DNA from: Imbroritus primus
GTDB taxonomy: Bacteria > Pseudomonadota > Gammaproteobacteria > Burkholderiales > Burkholderiaceae
DNA: 64,000 bases
Reading direction: 5' to 3'
NCBI RefSeq assembly: GCF_964332355.1
Contig: NZ_OZ201294.1
Location: forward strand, 1 to 64,000
The notes beneath the pieces were generated by a model. That model saw nothing but the letters and a program-made list of their open reading frames with translations, was not told where the DNA came from and made no database searches. Position numbers and translations under genes: made by a program. Of this stretch, positions 1 through 9,273 are shown in pieces. Numbering within the stretch: the stretch's first letter is position 1; each line of letters starts with the position of its first letter.

Positions 1-482
1 GGAGCGATGTGCAGCTTTGTCAAGCCGTTAACTTGCCTGTAGTGTCGTACGGGTAGCAGGCTACCCCACACGCACTGCTCGGTGGAGTGCGATTTTTACG
101 ATACATGTGCGCCAGCGTTTTTGTCGCTTGTATATCGTTGCCACTGTCTGTTATAGCATTAGGGGGCATCTTCTCCGAATAGGATTCCTCGAGAAGCGAA
201 TGAGGTTCGATACCTTTCGTGCGCCCTTGAGATGCCAAAGCTGGTACGTTTCGTAGCGCGTCTAGTAGTCTGATAGACCACTATGGTTTCACTCAACGAC
301 TTCGACGTGCATGTAAAAGACGAAGTCGTTGGTCAAAGATAATTTTTCAATGAGATATTCAACTATGAGAAATATATCGTTGATTCCTGCCATAATAAGT
401 GGCCTGGTTGATATCTTGCGAAAGAACTGAAAAAGAGTGACTGTAATTTTCTTATAAATTAATAATAAAATCGGGGATAAAT
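1..482. other. AT-rich left edge without a convincing gene
   Basis: No frame here has a good ribosome site together with a recognisable protein. Two short minus-strand frames (20-238 and 289-519) show no family resemblance and were not accepted. From about 240 onward the base composition falls to that of the following DUF4062 gene, so the boundary of an acquired segment may lie here. An imperfect inverted repeat (agtagtct / agaccact) occurs around 265-285. Confidence 0.4.
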
Positions 483-1535
483 GTGTCAGCAAAATACCAA
501 GTTTTTGTAAGCTCAACATATATGGATCTTTCAGGGGAAAGAGATTCGGTAATTAAAGCTATATTGGAAATGGGACATATCCCGGTTGGGATGGAGATGT
601 TTAGCGCGGCTGATGAAGAGCAGTGGAATGTAATAAAAAAGCAGATTGACCAATCTGACTACTATATTGTTATAGTCGCCCACCGCTACGGTAGTTGTGA
701 TGCAACCGGATTGAGCTATACAGAAAAAGAGTACGATTATGCAGTCTCTCAGGGAGTGCCAGCTTTAGGATTCGTGGTCGATGATGATATCTCGTGGCCT
801 AAGGATAAGTCAGATACAGATCGCGCAACGCTTAAAAAGCTTAAAGTTTTCAAGGAGAAGGTGAAATTAAAGCATGTTAGTTTCTGGAAGAACGGTGAAG
901 ATTTGTATGGAAGATGCTCAATTGCCCTCATGAAAGCCTTTAATACCTATCCAAGAGAGGGTTGGGTGAGAGCATCGCAAGTCCAGGATGCTGCTGCCGC
1001 AAAAGAAATCGTCCGATTAAGCTCTGAGAATGCTTCTCTCCGAGAGCGTCTTCACGGCTTTGAAATTGCAGCTGATGTGGAAGTGGCAATCGAAAAGACA
1101 ATTGTCACAATGAGGGCGAACAAGAGAAAGATATCCGTATGGAAAAAAACATCAACGGATTGGGATGAGGGAAAGGAAATTACTTTATATCAACTTTTCG
1201 AAGTACTAGCGCCGGAAATGCAGGTTGAGTTGGCGCTTCCAGAAATTTCACGATTTACGGCTACTCACGCACTAAGTGTTTCCGCCAAAGAACTCCGGGC
1301 TAGCTGGCCTACCCCACGCAATGTTATTCGCTCGTTGCTTGCGGATTTGGCGGCGCTTGGTTGTGTTGCGCCATCAAACAAAAGAAAACCAGTTGCGGAC
1401 AAAGAAGAGTATTGGGCGCTTTCTGATTTTGGTGTCAAATTGCTGGCACGAATGAGGCGTCGAAGACTAGAGCGCCTTGAAAGTCTAACAAAGATCGAAA
1501 ACAAAGCAGAGAAAGACGTAAAAACTGACGCTTAA
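483..1535 (+). CDS. DUF4062 domain protein, AT-rich, probably acquired
   Basis: This 350-residue protein starts at a GTG; the ATG two bases upstream is in another frame, and a GGGGA ribosome site lies just before. Residues 5-110 form a DUF4062 domain, shown by the opening QVFVSSTYMDLSGERD, the conserved GMEMFSAADEEQW and the IVAHRYGS segment. DUF4062 has a Rossmann-like or TIR-like fold and usually serves as the N-terminal module of multidomain signalling or suspected defence proteins. A predicted helical stretch follows (about 175-195). The C-terminal 100 residues look like a winged helix ending in a basic tail (RMRRRRLERLE). The gene is far more AT-rich than everything to its right, which argues for transfer. 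A defence role is inference; family membership is fairly secure. Confidence 0.75.
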   Translation: MSAKYQVFVSSTYMDLSGERDSVIKAILEMGHIPVGMEMFSAADEEQWNVIKKQIDQSDYYIVIVAHRYGSCDATGLSYTEKEYDYAVSQGVPALGFVVDDDISWPKDKSDTDRATLKKLKVFKEKVKLKHVSFWKNGEDLYGRCSIALMKAFNTYPREGWVRASQVQDAAAAKEIVRLSSENASLRERLHGFEIAADVEVAIEKTIVTMRANKRKISVWKKTSTDWDEGKEITLYQLFEVLAPEMQVELALPEISRFTATHALSVSAKELRASWPTPRNVIRSLLADLAALGCVAPSNKRKPVADKEEYWALSDFGVKLLARMRRRRLERLESLTKIENKAEKDVKTDA

Positions 1536-1667
1536 GAGGATGGTTGCACTAACAGGTGTAGTTGGTGCTTCTTGAGGCTGTAATCAAAGAGTGTGCAGTA
1601 AAAATCCTTTGTTTTGGTAGTGCTATGAGACAGCATTGCTAATGCTCCTCATCTGGTGGCGATATTA

Positions 1668-4202
1668 TCAAGGCAGCGTTTTATATTCCCAATAGTGCGT
1701 CATGGTCTGAGTAGCTCTCGCGCCCATCTCCATGAGCTGCTTTAACCATTCTACTTCAATCAAATCTTCTTCAATTTTTATCGACAGGTAATGTTCGCGT
1801 GTAAGCATAATCAATCTCGTAGCCCCAGCATGTCCAGCCATCGAGATCAACGAATGCATGCCATTGTGGATACGCTCGATGTCCTGCTCCTTGTTCCCCA
1901 TCTCGATATCCACCAGCAGCTCCGCAATCCGATCCCGCAACAGCAGCACTTCGTCAATGCCGTTATAGGTCACCAGCTCGGTGAGCTTGTCCAGATCGAA
2001 GAGTTCGATACCCGGTATCTGTGAGATGTCAGTGATCGTTTCCTGAGGTGGTCGAACGGACAAAGTCTGCGCCGGCGATATCGACAGATCATTTGTGGTT
2101 TCTGGAATCAGCACCTGTGCCAGACATTGCGCCAGCTGCGTGGCCGCTACCGGTTTGGTCAAACAGGCATTGATCCCCGCTGCGAGAGCGACTTGCAGCT
2201 TTTCGTCATCCGAGTAGCCCGTCAGCGCGAGGATGGGAATGGCGGATGATTTGCCTGGCATCGTGCGGATGGTGCGCGCGACTTCGACACCATCCATGCC
2301 TGGCATGTTGAGGTCGAGCAGTATCGCGTCAACCTGCAAGCTGTTTGACAACGCATCCAGCGCGGCTTGCCCGTGGTTGGCCGTGACTACCTCGACATGC
2401 CAGCGCTTGAGGTGCGCGGTGACGATGGAGAGATTCAGCGGTTCATCGTCCACCACCAGCACGCGTTTGCCTGCGAGGGCTGATGTGTCGCATCCGGTCG
2501 CTTGATGGGTGGCGGTCTGCAATGCATGTTGCAAGACCTGAACCAGTTCGGCAGGGCGAAACGGCTTTTCGATAAAACCATTCATGCCCACTTTTTGCGT
2601 CTTTACGGTGGCCATATAGGCCGATTCGGTGGTGCAGGCAATGATGGGAATATCCTGATAACGGACATCGCCGCTGGAGCGGATGCGTTCCGTCGCGGAA
2701 TAGCCATCGAGGACCGGCATGTTGAGGTCCATCAGCACAAGGTCGAAATGTTCGGCGTGTAACTTTTCCAGTGCCGCTTTACCGTTCTCCGCTTCATCTA
2801 TATCGGCGCCAAGTCGCCGTAATACGTCGCAGGAGGCTTGCCGTAGAAATGCCTCGTCGTCCACGACCAGGATCCGCTTTTGATCGAGGATGGGTTTGGC
2901 GGATTCCATCAAGGCGGTTTCGTGTGCTTTGAATTCGGCCTCGTCAATGATGGGGAAGCGCAATACAAACTCTGTGTAGGCTCCGATTTTTGATTCGCAG
3001 TGAATATCGCCACCGAAGGATTTCATGGCGCGTTTGCAATAAGACAATCCGAGGCCGGTGCCGCCGATTTTTCCGGATGTCTGGAACGGCTCAAACAGTT
3101 TGCGCAAGACATTTCTGGAGATGCCGGGTCCGGTATCACGAACGCAGATGCGGTTGGTATCGACGGTGAGTACGATGGTGGCACGTGGATGTGATTTGAA
3201 GTAGTGCAATGCATTCTTGATCAGATTGAACAGCACAAAGATCAGAATGGTTTCGTCGCCTTTGAACAGGAATTCCTTGCGGATATCGATGGATACCTTG
3301 CGGCGTTCTTCCTCGGTTTCAAAGCTGTATTCATCCACTGCTTGACGTACTGTCTTGCCAGCATAGAGATAGGTGAAGCGGGAGGCATCGATGGGTTTGG
3401 CTTTGACCTCATCCAGTGTCATGGCAATGACCTGAAGGCCGCGCTCGATGGCAACCTGGCCTTGGCTCAGATGCCGGTAGAGATGGCCCATCTGTGGACT
3501 CTCAATCGTGCGGCTGCGGTCTTCTGCGGACGGCGAGGGCAGCATGTGGCCGATACTGTCGAGGCTGTATTTGACCTGAGCCAATGGATTGCGCATTTCA
3601 TGGGCGATTGAACCGGCAAGCGCACGGAGGGCTCTGTTGCGTTGCTCGTGGATTTTATTGATGGCGTAGCTGAATACCATGCTGCATAGCATGATGACCG
3701 GCAGGAGCGCGATACCGGCCTGATCACTTGCGTCGAGTGTGACGGGTTCGGGCGCTGCGATGATGGCGGTCAATGCTCCCAGAAACATGCCGATGCTGAC
3801 GCAGCCAAGCAGCAGAACAGGGATGTTGATGCAGATAGCCATGATGAAAATCATCATGACCTCGGTCATCATCCACATCATCGAGAAATCATTGCGTACT
3901 GTGAGATAGGTACAGGTGAACGGCAAGACGTACACCAGACAGAAATACCAGTACGGCAGCAAGAATCGGCGGGCTGCTCCTGTCCATTTATCTTGATAAA
4001 TGAGAGGAATGCACAGTGCGGCTGCGCTCAGCCTGAGCCAGGGATTGTCATACGGTTGGGGGAGGACGTACGTCCACAGGAGATAGTAGACAGGGTGGCA
4101 GATGGCCCCCAGAATGCCGCCCCATTTGACGGCGAAACGGCTTCTCTCAAGCTGGTTTTCGAAACGATTCCCTTTGATATTCACTTTTCTGCCTCGTCGC
4201 AT
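1668..4202 (-). CDS. Hybrid sensor histidine kinase, LqsS/CqsS/PhcS-like, with two receiver domains and a C-terminal Hpt
   Basis: This 844-residue membrane kinase has five or six N-terminal membrane segments (about 25-185). They carry the HPxYYLLWxYxxPQPY pattern typical of the sensors CqsS, LqsS and PhcS, which detect alpha-hydroxyketones or 3-hydroxy fatty acid esters. The HisKA phosphoacceptor is His201 in SIAHEMRNP, followed by an HATPase domain (Asn box near 326-330, DTGPG at 356-360, GGTGLGL at 380-386). Two receiver domains have phosphoacceptors Asp492 and Asp630. A C-terminal Hpt-like domain has His783 in HSLISMAG. The start at 4202 is preferred over the upstream 4295 because AGGA precedes it at good spacing. 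No autoinducer synthase (CqsA or PhcB type) is visible nearby, so it looks like an orphan sensor here. The signal molecule is inferred from family only. Confidence 0.85.
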   Translation of the reverse strand: MRRGRKVNIKGNRFENQLERSRFAVKWGGILGAICHPVYYLLWTYVLPQPYDNPWLRLSAAALCIPLIYQDKWTGAARRFLLPYWYFCLVYVLPFTCTYLTVRNDFSMMWMMTEVMMIFIMAICINIPVLLLGCVSIGMFLGALTAIIAAPEPVTLDASDQAGIALLPVIMLCSMVFSYAINKIHEQRNRALRALAGSIAHEMRNPLAQVKYSLDSIGHMLPSPSAEDRSRTIESPQMGHLYRHLSQGQVAIERGLQVIAMTLDEVKAKPIDASRFTYLYAGKTVRQAVDEYSFETEEERRKVSIDIRKEFLFKGDETILIFVLFNLIKNALHYFKSHPRATIVLTVDTNRICVRDTGPGISRNVLRKLFEPFQTSGKIGGTGLGLSYCKRAMKSFGGDIHCESKIGAYTEFVLRFPIIDEAEFKAHETALMESAKPILDQKRILVVDDEAFLRQASCDVLRRLGADIDEAENGKAALEKLHAEHFDLVLMDLNMPVLDGYSATERIRSSGDVRYQDIPIIACTTESAYMATVKTQKVGMNGFIEKPFRPAELVQVLQHALQTATHQATGCDTSALAGKRVLVVDDEPLNLSIVTAHLKRWHVEVVTANHGQAALDALSNSLQVDAILLDLNMPGMDGVEVARTIRTMPGKSSAIPILALTGYSDDEKLQVALAAGINACLTKPVAATQLAQCLAQVLIPETTNDLSISPAQTLSVRPPQETITDISQIPGIELFDLDKLTELVTYNGIDEVLLLRDRIAELLVDIEMGNKEQDIERIHNGMHSLISMAGHAGATRLIMLTREHYLSIKIEEDLIEVEWLKQLMEMGARATQTMTHYWEYKTLP

Positions 4203-4392
4203 TGCGATTCCTGAGGCATGCTGTTTAAGTGATCTGCAAAGAAAATCCAACCCTGAGAGGTTGTCTTGTGCGGCAAATGCCGCGTGGATTAACAATATTC
4301 AACAATATGGGCCAACGTACAACATCCATCGGGCATATTTCTAAAGAAGAGTTGCTAGGGCAGCGCTAACTGCGCTGCCCGCACCGCCAGTA

Positions 4393-4515
4393 TCAGATCA
4401 TCGATTTCCCGCTCTGTTTGGCGTCGCGTATGTCACGCCACAGCGCCACAAGCAGAATGGCGAGGATCGCAGCCGAGATGATCGGCCAGACGAGAATATA
4501 AGAAGTGAGCCACAT
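4393..4515 (-). CDS. 40-residue membrane protein, putative small subunit of the adjacent symporter
   Basis: A 40-codon gene reads MWLTSYILVW, then one hydrophobic helix (about residues 4-27), then a basic tail containing RDIRDAKQSG, and ends with TGA. An AAGGA ribosome site lies 7 bases before the ATG. It begins 20 bases after the stop of the sodium:solute symporter gene on the same strand, so the two are probably cotranscribed. Small single-helix proteins in this position are annotated as putative transporter small subunits in related bacteria. A role in stabilising or regulating the symporter is inference. Confidence 0.7.
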   Translation of the reverse strand: MWLTSYILVWPIISAAILAILLVALWRDIRDAKQSGKSMI

Positions 4516-4535
4516 AGCAATATCCTTGGTTGGAG

Positions 4536-6227
4536 TTAGGGGCGCGTTGGTTCGGCTGAAGGCTGGATGCCGGACGGCGTTGCTGTCGTATCCAGGCGGC
4601 GCTGAAACGACGTGACGCGATCCGCCAGTCGGGAGAAATCGAAGCGTTCGCGGCTACGCAGGCTGAGTGCCACGCAGACCATGGTGCTGACGCCGTAGGC
4701 GGTGAGGGACGCGGTGAGCACGATGTAGTCGCGCAGCGTTCCAACAAAGAAGGGCAGCATGACGATCAAGGCCAGCGTGCCGACCGCCAGCGCGGTACGG
4801 CGGCCAAAGAAGCCAAAGCTCATGAGGCCCAGCACCACCGCTCCACCGACGGCGGCGCAGATTTCGAAGAAGATGGCGATGGCGCCTTCGATCGGAATCA
4901 GCTGGAAGCGCACGATGGTGAATAGTGCGACGGCCGATAGTACCGACGAGACAAAGGCCCGGTTGGTGACACGGTCCCAGTAGAAGCTGGCGATAACGGG
5001 AAACACGATGGCGCCCCAGAGCGCGCCGACGAATACCAGCATGACGAGAATGTCGAGTCGCAGGCTGGCGAAGATCACGCCGATCATGGTCGCGATGATC
5101 ATGGTGGCGCGGCCCAGCCACAGCATGCGGCGCGGGTTGGGTTTCCCGCCGGCCATGTTCTTGGCATAGATGTCGGTCATGACGATGGCCGAGAGGGCGG
5201 ATAAGTCCGAGTCGGCCGTCGACGACAGCGAGCCGACCACCAGGATGAAGAACAGTGCGATCCCGAGGGGCGGCAGATAGGCCGATGCCATTTGCGGGAT
5301 GATGTTGTTCATGTTGCCGTCAACGGGCTCCAGGCCGACGAACAAAGCGAGCAGGCCAAGCATGCCAAGGCCGATGACAACGGCGCCGTAGCCGAGGGTG
5401 GCGGTGAGGAACGTCGGCTTGATCAGGTCTTCGCGTACGGCGAAGAGGCGCTGTGCAATTGTCTGGTTGCCGATGGCGTAGGCCAGTACGGCGACGAAGT
5501 AGGGCGCCCCCTGTTCGAGGATGGCCTGGGTGGAGTAGAAGCTGGCCTGCTCGCTGGAGAGCCGCCACATATTGGCTTCGAGCATGCTGGTGCCGCCCGC
5601 GTTGAAAAAGATCAGCGGAATGATGATCACGGCCGACAGGATCATGGCAGTCAGTTGCGCGAAGTCGGTCATGACGGATGCACGGAAGCCTGACCAGAAC
5701 GTGTACGACAGCACACCCAGACCTGTAATCAACACGCCTTGCGTGAAGGTCATGGGGCTCAGGATGGAAACCAGCGCGCCCGCGGCCGTAAAGTTCACCA
5801 TCAGGCTGATGCAGCTGCCGATGATGTTGGACACGGCCATGATCATCTGGCTCGAGGTGCCATGCCGTGCGTGAATGATTTCACCGAGGGTGTGGGCTTT
5901 GGGCGCAAGCTGGCGGAACCGCTTGCCGAACGGGTAGATGAACAGGATCATCAGCGCCCCCCAGAGTCCGTAGTGGATCGGGCCTGACAAACCGTATTTG
6001 AATCCCGAGGTGGCGCTGGCATAGAACGAGGCTGCCCAGATCCAGGTGGCGATCATGCTGGCAGCGGAAAGGCCGAAACCAACCGCGTTGTTCGACGTCA
6101 TGTAGCCGTCGACGTTTTCGTTGCGCTTGCCGATCATCAGCGACATCAGGAAGGTGGCGCCGTAGAAGCCGAGCAATAGAAGAATGGCGGTCGTACCGGA
6201 TAACTTGAAGAACTCTGTTTCTTGCAT
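4536..6227 (-). CDS. Sodium:solute symporter family transporter
   Basis: The 563-residue protein has about 13 membrane helices and the layout of the SSS (SLC5-like) family, which couples Na+ influx to uptake of a small organic solute. The SSS-type segment GSLSSTADSDLSALSAIVMTD lies near the middle, and NAVGFGLSAASMIATWIWAA near the N-terminus fits the first core helix. The soluble tail is basic and Pro/Thr rich. The ATG is used with a weak GAGAGT-type upstream sequence. The substrate cannot be told from sequence; related clades carry acetate, proline, pantothenate or other carboxylates. It is the first gene of a probable two-gene operon with the 40-residue protein downstream. Confidence 0.88.
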   Translation of the reverse strand: MQETEFFKLSGTTAILLLLGFYGATFLMSLMIGKRNENVDGYMTSNNAVGFGLSAASMIATWIWAASFYASATSGFKYGLSGPIHYGLWGALMILFIYPFGKRFRQLAPKAHTLGEIIHARHGTSSQMIMAVSNIIGSCISLMVNFTAAGALVSILSPMTFTQGVLITGLGVLSYTFWSGFRASVMTDFAQLTAMILSAVIIIPLIFFNAGGTSMLEANMWRLSSEQASFYSTQAILEQGAPYFVAVLAYAIGNQTIAQRLFAVREDLIKPTFLTATLGYGAVVIGLGMLGLLALFVGLEPVDGNMNNIIPQMASAYLPPLGIALFFILVVGSLSSTADSDLSALSAIVMTDIYAKNMAGGKPNPRRMLWLGRATMIIATMIGVIFASLRLDILVMLVFVGALWGAIVFPVIASFYWDRVTNRAFVSSVLSAVALFTIVRFQLIPIEGAIAIFFEICAAVGGAVVLGLMSFGFFGRRTALAVGTLALIVMLPFFVGTLRDYIVLTASLTAYGVSTMVCVALSLRSRERFDFSRLADRVTSFQRRLDTTATPSGIQPSAEPTRP

Positions 6228-6852
6228 GGGGGACTCTCACTCCTTCGCAGCGGTGTTCGGCTGCGCCCATACCGTTTCCGCAGGACGCGATGGGCGGCAA
6301 CTATCCCATTGGCGTACCGAAACACTTGTGGGGCGAAGCGCGCGCACGAACGCCTGCGCGGCCTGGGCGGGATCGTCCGCGCAAGGTCGAGCAGCATCAG
6401 GACACAGCACATAGGTGCCGCGCGACCACAATGGATGAACAAGGGCCGGGGCCCTGATGTGGTCTGGCGATGAACCAGCCGGGTAGGCTGGCTAAATTGT
6501 TCCGCGGTCAAACACGACCGGGTTTGAGTGTTTCGGCAAAAATGCCGGGCCGCTGTGCGCGGCCTGTTGATGGCTGATCAAACAAGCTGGCTTCAGCCGT
6601 CGATCACCGTGTAAAGTCGGTCATTGTAACCGTAAGTACGCGAACTGTCCAGGCGCGCGCGGCAAGTGACGTGCGCGAGCAGGCCTCGGCGCGTGGGCCG
6701 AGTGCCCGGCGCGCCTGCTCTTTCAGGCGTGGGAACGTGATCGAATCGCCCGCCGGATCAGGCGATGCGGCGGGCTGAATGGAGGTGCACATCCTTGTGA
6801 GGTTGACACCGGTCGCAGTTGGTCATGCGTGCGTTCGGTCTCGATGGATGGC
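6228..6852. other. 625-bp intergenic region, no gene accepted
   Basis: This gap lies between the symporter start and the end of the TerB-like gene. Short frames occur on both strands (for example 6604-6792 on minus), but none has family resemblance or a well spaced ribosome site. One small perfect hairpin, CCAGCC-GGGTA-GGCTGG, lies at about 6476-6492. The promoter of the symporter must lie at the left end, but no clear -35/-10 pair was found. Confidence 0.4.
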
Positions 6853-7914
6853 TTAGCGTCCCCTGACCATCTCCATGATCCGCGCCGTATTCAACCCTCG
6901 CGCCGTCTCCTCCATCTGCGGCAGATACCTTACTTGCATCTGCTTTCCATCCCGCATCACATGCTCATACGCATCGCGCAGCATCTGCATGCTGAGCGTG
7001 CGGCCGCCGGCGTAGTACTGGTTGGCGACGTGGCCGAGGGCGTAGGTGGAAGCGAAGCTCATGCCGCTGCTGACGGCCTGTTTGCCGAGGCCGCCGAGCA
7101 TGCCTTTGCCGGCTTTGCCGAGGAGGCTGCCGAGCAGTTTGCGACCGGCCTGTTCGAGGTATTGCGAGGTGAGGCCGACGCCGAGGGCGGCGAGCAGGTC
7201 CTTGATGTGGCCGCGGTCGAGGTCGTAGCCGTAGTTCTGGCCGATCTGGTAGACGAGGCGCATCTGCAGCGGAATGATGGCGAGGGTGGAGAGGTTTTCC
7301 GGCAGCAGTTCGATGGCGCCGTTCATGATGGAAGCGTTGAGGATCTTGCGGTCCATCTCGGCGGTGGTGAGTTTGCTCGGGCGGCGCATGGCGTCGGTGG
7401 GCAGGGCGTCCACGGCGCTGGGGTGCGGCGCGGGCTGGCCGGCGAGCGGGGCGGGCGCAGGTTCGACGATGACGGGATCGCTGTCGGCATCGAGCGGTGC
7501 GTCGGCAATGGCTTCGGCCTGGATGGCGAAGTCGCTGTTTGCCAGGGTGGCTGCCGTGGCAGTGCCGGCTGTGGTTCCGGCCGTGCCGGATGGCTGGCCG
7601 AGCGCCTGGCGCAGCTTGCTCAGAAACGCTTGTTCGGCGGCGCTGGTGTGGCCGTCGGCATCGCACACGCACACGGCCATTTCATAGGCGAGCTGGCGCG
7701 CTTCGGGGCTGGTGAGGCGTGGCAGCACGGTGTCGACGGTGACACGGCGCAGCAGTACGTCCTGGTACAGACCGGGCAGGTTGATCTGCTGGTCCTGCGC
7801 AAGGCCTTCGGCCACCTGTTTGATCTGCTCGCGTTCGCGGTCGTGCTTGTCGCCGTCGGCGTAGGCGGCGAGCAGGCAGAGTGTAACGGTGGCGCGGATT
7901 TCGTCGTGGGTCAT
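6853..7914 (-). CDS. TerB-like / DUF697-like protein
   Basis: The true start is the ATG at 7914 (MTHDEIRATV), preceded by AAGGA. The frame stays open upstream but codes for low-complexity Arg/His sequence. The 353-residue protein has an N-terminal TerB-like helical domain (about 1-100; AAYADGDKHDREREQI and AVCVCDADGHTSAAEQAF resemble the paired acidic metal-binding helices of TerB). A central Ala/Pro-rich linker follows. The C-terminal domain (about 205-350) has IPLQMRLVYQIGQNYGY and Gly-rich segments reminiscent of DUF697, a domain often found with membrane GTPases. Function is unknown; TerB domains occur in stress and envelope-linked systems. It stands alone as a transcription unit. Confidence 0.7.
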   Translation of the reverse strand: MTHDEIRATVTLCLLAAYADGDKHDREREQIKQVAEGLAQDQQINLPGLYQDVLLRRVTVDTVLPRLTSPEARQLAYEMAVCVCDADGHTSAAEQAFLSKLRQALGQPSGTAGTTAGTATAATLANSDFAIQAEAIADAPLDADSDPVIVEPAPAPLAGQPAPHPSAVDALPTDAMRRPSKLTTAEMDRKILNASIMNGAIELLPENLSTLAIIPLQMRLVYQIGQNYGYDLDRGHIKDLLAALGVGLTSQYLEQAGRKLLGSLLGKAGKGMLGGLGKQAVSSGMSFASTYALGHVANQYYAGGRTLSMQMLRDAYEHVMRDGKQMQVRYLPQMEETARGLNTARIMEMVRGR

Positions 7915-8071
7915 GGCGGTCCTTGTGATCGTGATGATCCGGGTGATCTGGTGTGCCCGTACGTGGCTGGCAAACAGCGGTTGGATTGCGCGGGAGCGGG
8001 ACTGGTTCCCGTCCGGATGTTGCAGCGCGATGTGGCGGGGGCGGGGCCGCGTGTGGGCCGGATGAGCGGCC

Positions 8072-9055
8072 CTATGCAGCCGGTTCGGCGACGGCAGGTG
8101 CAGCCGCATGTCTGCCTGTCCGCTTGCCGGTCGGCGCAGGAGCGTTTGCCTCCGGGGTGTCGCGCGCTAACTGCTCGGCGAGTTCCACAAAGCGCCGCGT
8201 CAGCAGCGAAGGTTCGTCGTTGCGGTGCGCCACATAGAGCTGGCTGTGCGCGGCGGTGGACTCGAGCGGGGCGTAGTGCACGCCCACGGTCTGCAGACGC
8301 GCATAGGCTTCGGGCAGCACCGAGATGCCGACGCCCGCGGCGACGAGGCCGATGATGGTCGCGCCTTCGCGCGCCTCCTGTGCGACGTGCGGCACGACGC
8401 CGGCCTGGTTGCAGAGATCCATCACATGGCCGTACAGGCCGCAGCTGAGGGCGCGCGGAAACAGGATGAGCGACTGGCCGCCGAGCGCGCGGATCGGGAT
8501 CGGCCCCTGGTGCGAGCACAGCGGATGGTCGGCGGGCAGCACCACGCGCAATTCGTCTTTCCAGAACGGGGTGAAGCGCACATGCGGCGGCGGCTGGAAC
8601 TGCGGCGAGGGGCGCAGCAGGCCAACGTCGATGTGGCGGTCTTCGAGCGCTTGAAGTTGCGGGCCGGTGGCCATGTGCATGATCTCGAGACGGGCCAGCG
8701 GCCATTCCTGCCGGAAGGTGCGGATCAGCGCCGCAAAGCCGGGCACCAGCGGGACTGAGCCGGTAAAGGCCACGCGCAGCAGGCCGGCTTCGCCGCGCCC
8801 CGCGCGCTGCGTGAGTTCGACGGCGTTGGAGAGTTGCGAGAGCGTGGCGCGTGCCTGCTCGAGAAACACGCGGCCGGCTTCGGTGAGGCTGATGTGGCGG
8901 CGCGAGCGGTCGATCAGCTTGGTGCCGACCGCCTCTTCCAGCGCCATGATCTGCATGCTGAGCGGCGGCTGGCTGATATTGAGGCGCTGTGCGGCGGCGG
9001 TGAAGCTGAGTTCTTCGGCCACGGCCACGAAGTAGCGGAGCTGGCGTAGGTCCAT
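8072..9055 (-). CDS. LysR-family transcriptional regulator
   Basis: This 327-residue protein has an N-terminal winged helix-turn-helix (MDLRQLRYFVAVAEELSFT, then AAAQRLNISQPPLSMQI) and a periplasmic-binding-protein-like effector domain (about 90-300), followed by an unusual Ala/Pro-rich tail of about 25 residues. AAGGAG precedes the ATG at 9055. It is divergent from the Bug receptor, ligJ and ligK genes, the classic arrangement for a LysR activator of aromatic catabolism. An intermediate of the protocatechuate or gallate pathway is the likely inducer (inference). A palindrome in the shared intergenic region (9125-9142) is a candidate binding site. Confidence 0.9.
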   Translation of the reverse strand: MDLRQLRYFVAVAEELSFTAAAQRLNISQPPLSMQIMALEEAVGTKLIDRSRRHISLTEAGRVFLEQARATLSQLSNAVELTQRAGRGEAGLLRVAFTGSVPLVPGFAALIRTFRQEWPLARLEIMHMATGPQLQALEDRHIDVGLLRPSPQFQPPPHVRFTPFWKDELRVVLPADHPLCSHQGPIPIRALGGQSLILFPRALSCGLYGHVMDLCNQAGVVPHVAQEAREGATIIGLVAAGVGISVLPEAYARLQTVGVHYAPLESTAAHSQLYVAHRNDEPSLLTRRFVELAEQLARDTPEANAPAPTGKRTGRHAAAPAVAEPAA

Positions 9056-9124
9056 GGTGTCTGTCTCCTTGCGCGAATCTCTTCTATTCGATAAACGTAT
9101 ACAACGACGCTGAAATATATATTG

Positions 9125-9142
9125 GACTCGCTTTTACGAGTC
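9125..9142. promoter_or_regulatory. Palindrome in the LysR/Bug divergent promoter region
   Basis: GACTCG-CTTTTA-CGAGTC is a perfect inverted repeat with 6-bp arms lying between the divergent LysR and Bug genes. Its dyad symmetry and position fit an operator for the LysR protein. No binding data are implied. Confidence 0.45.
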
Positions 9143-9273
9143 TAGCATCATTGTCTGGCAGGCCCCAAGCCTTGAATGTTCAGCCACAGCAGATGTGCCG
9201 TGCGCGCTGGCGACCGCGATGTGCGGTGTGCCGGCGATGACAAGCGGCCCGCTTCCAGACAGGAGACAAGACC

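Noticed and set aside
20..238. A 72-codon minus-strand frame at the window edge
   Set aside because: No family features; could be part of a degenerate element but nothing supports it.
6604..6792. A 62-codon minus-strand frame with AAGG touching the ATG
   Set aside because: Ribosome site spacing is wrong and the protein has no recognisable features.
6829..8355. A 508-codon plus-strand frame
   Set aside because: It covers the TerB-like gene antisense, has no family resemblance and a skewed composition.
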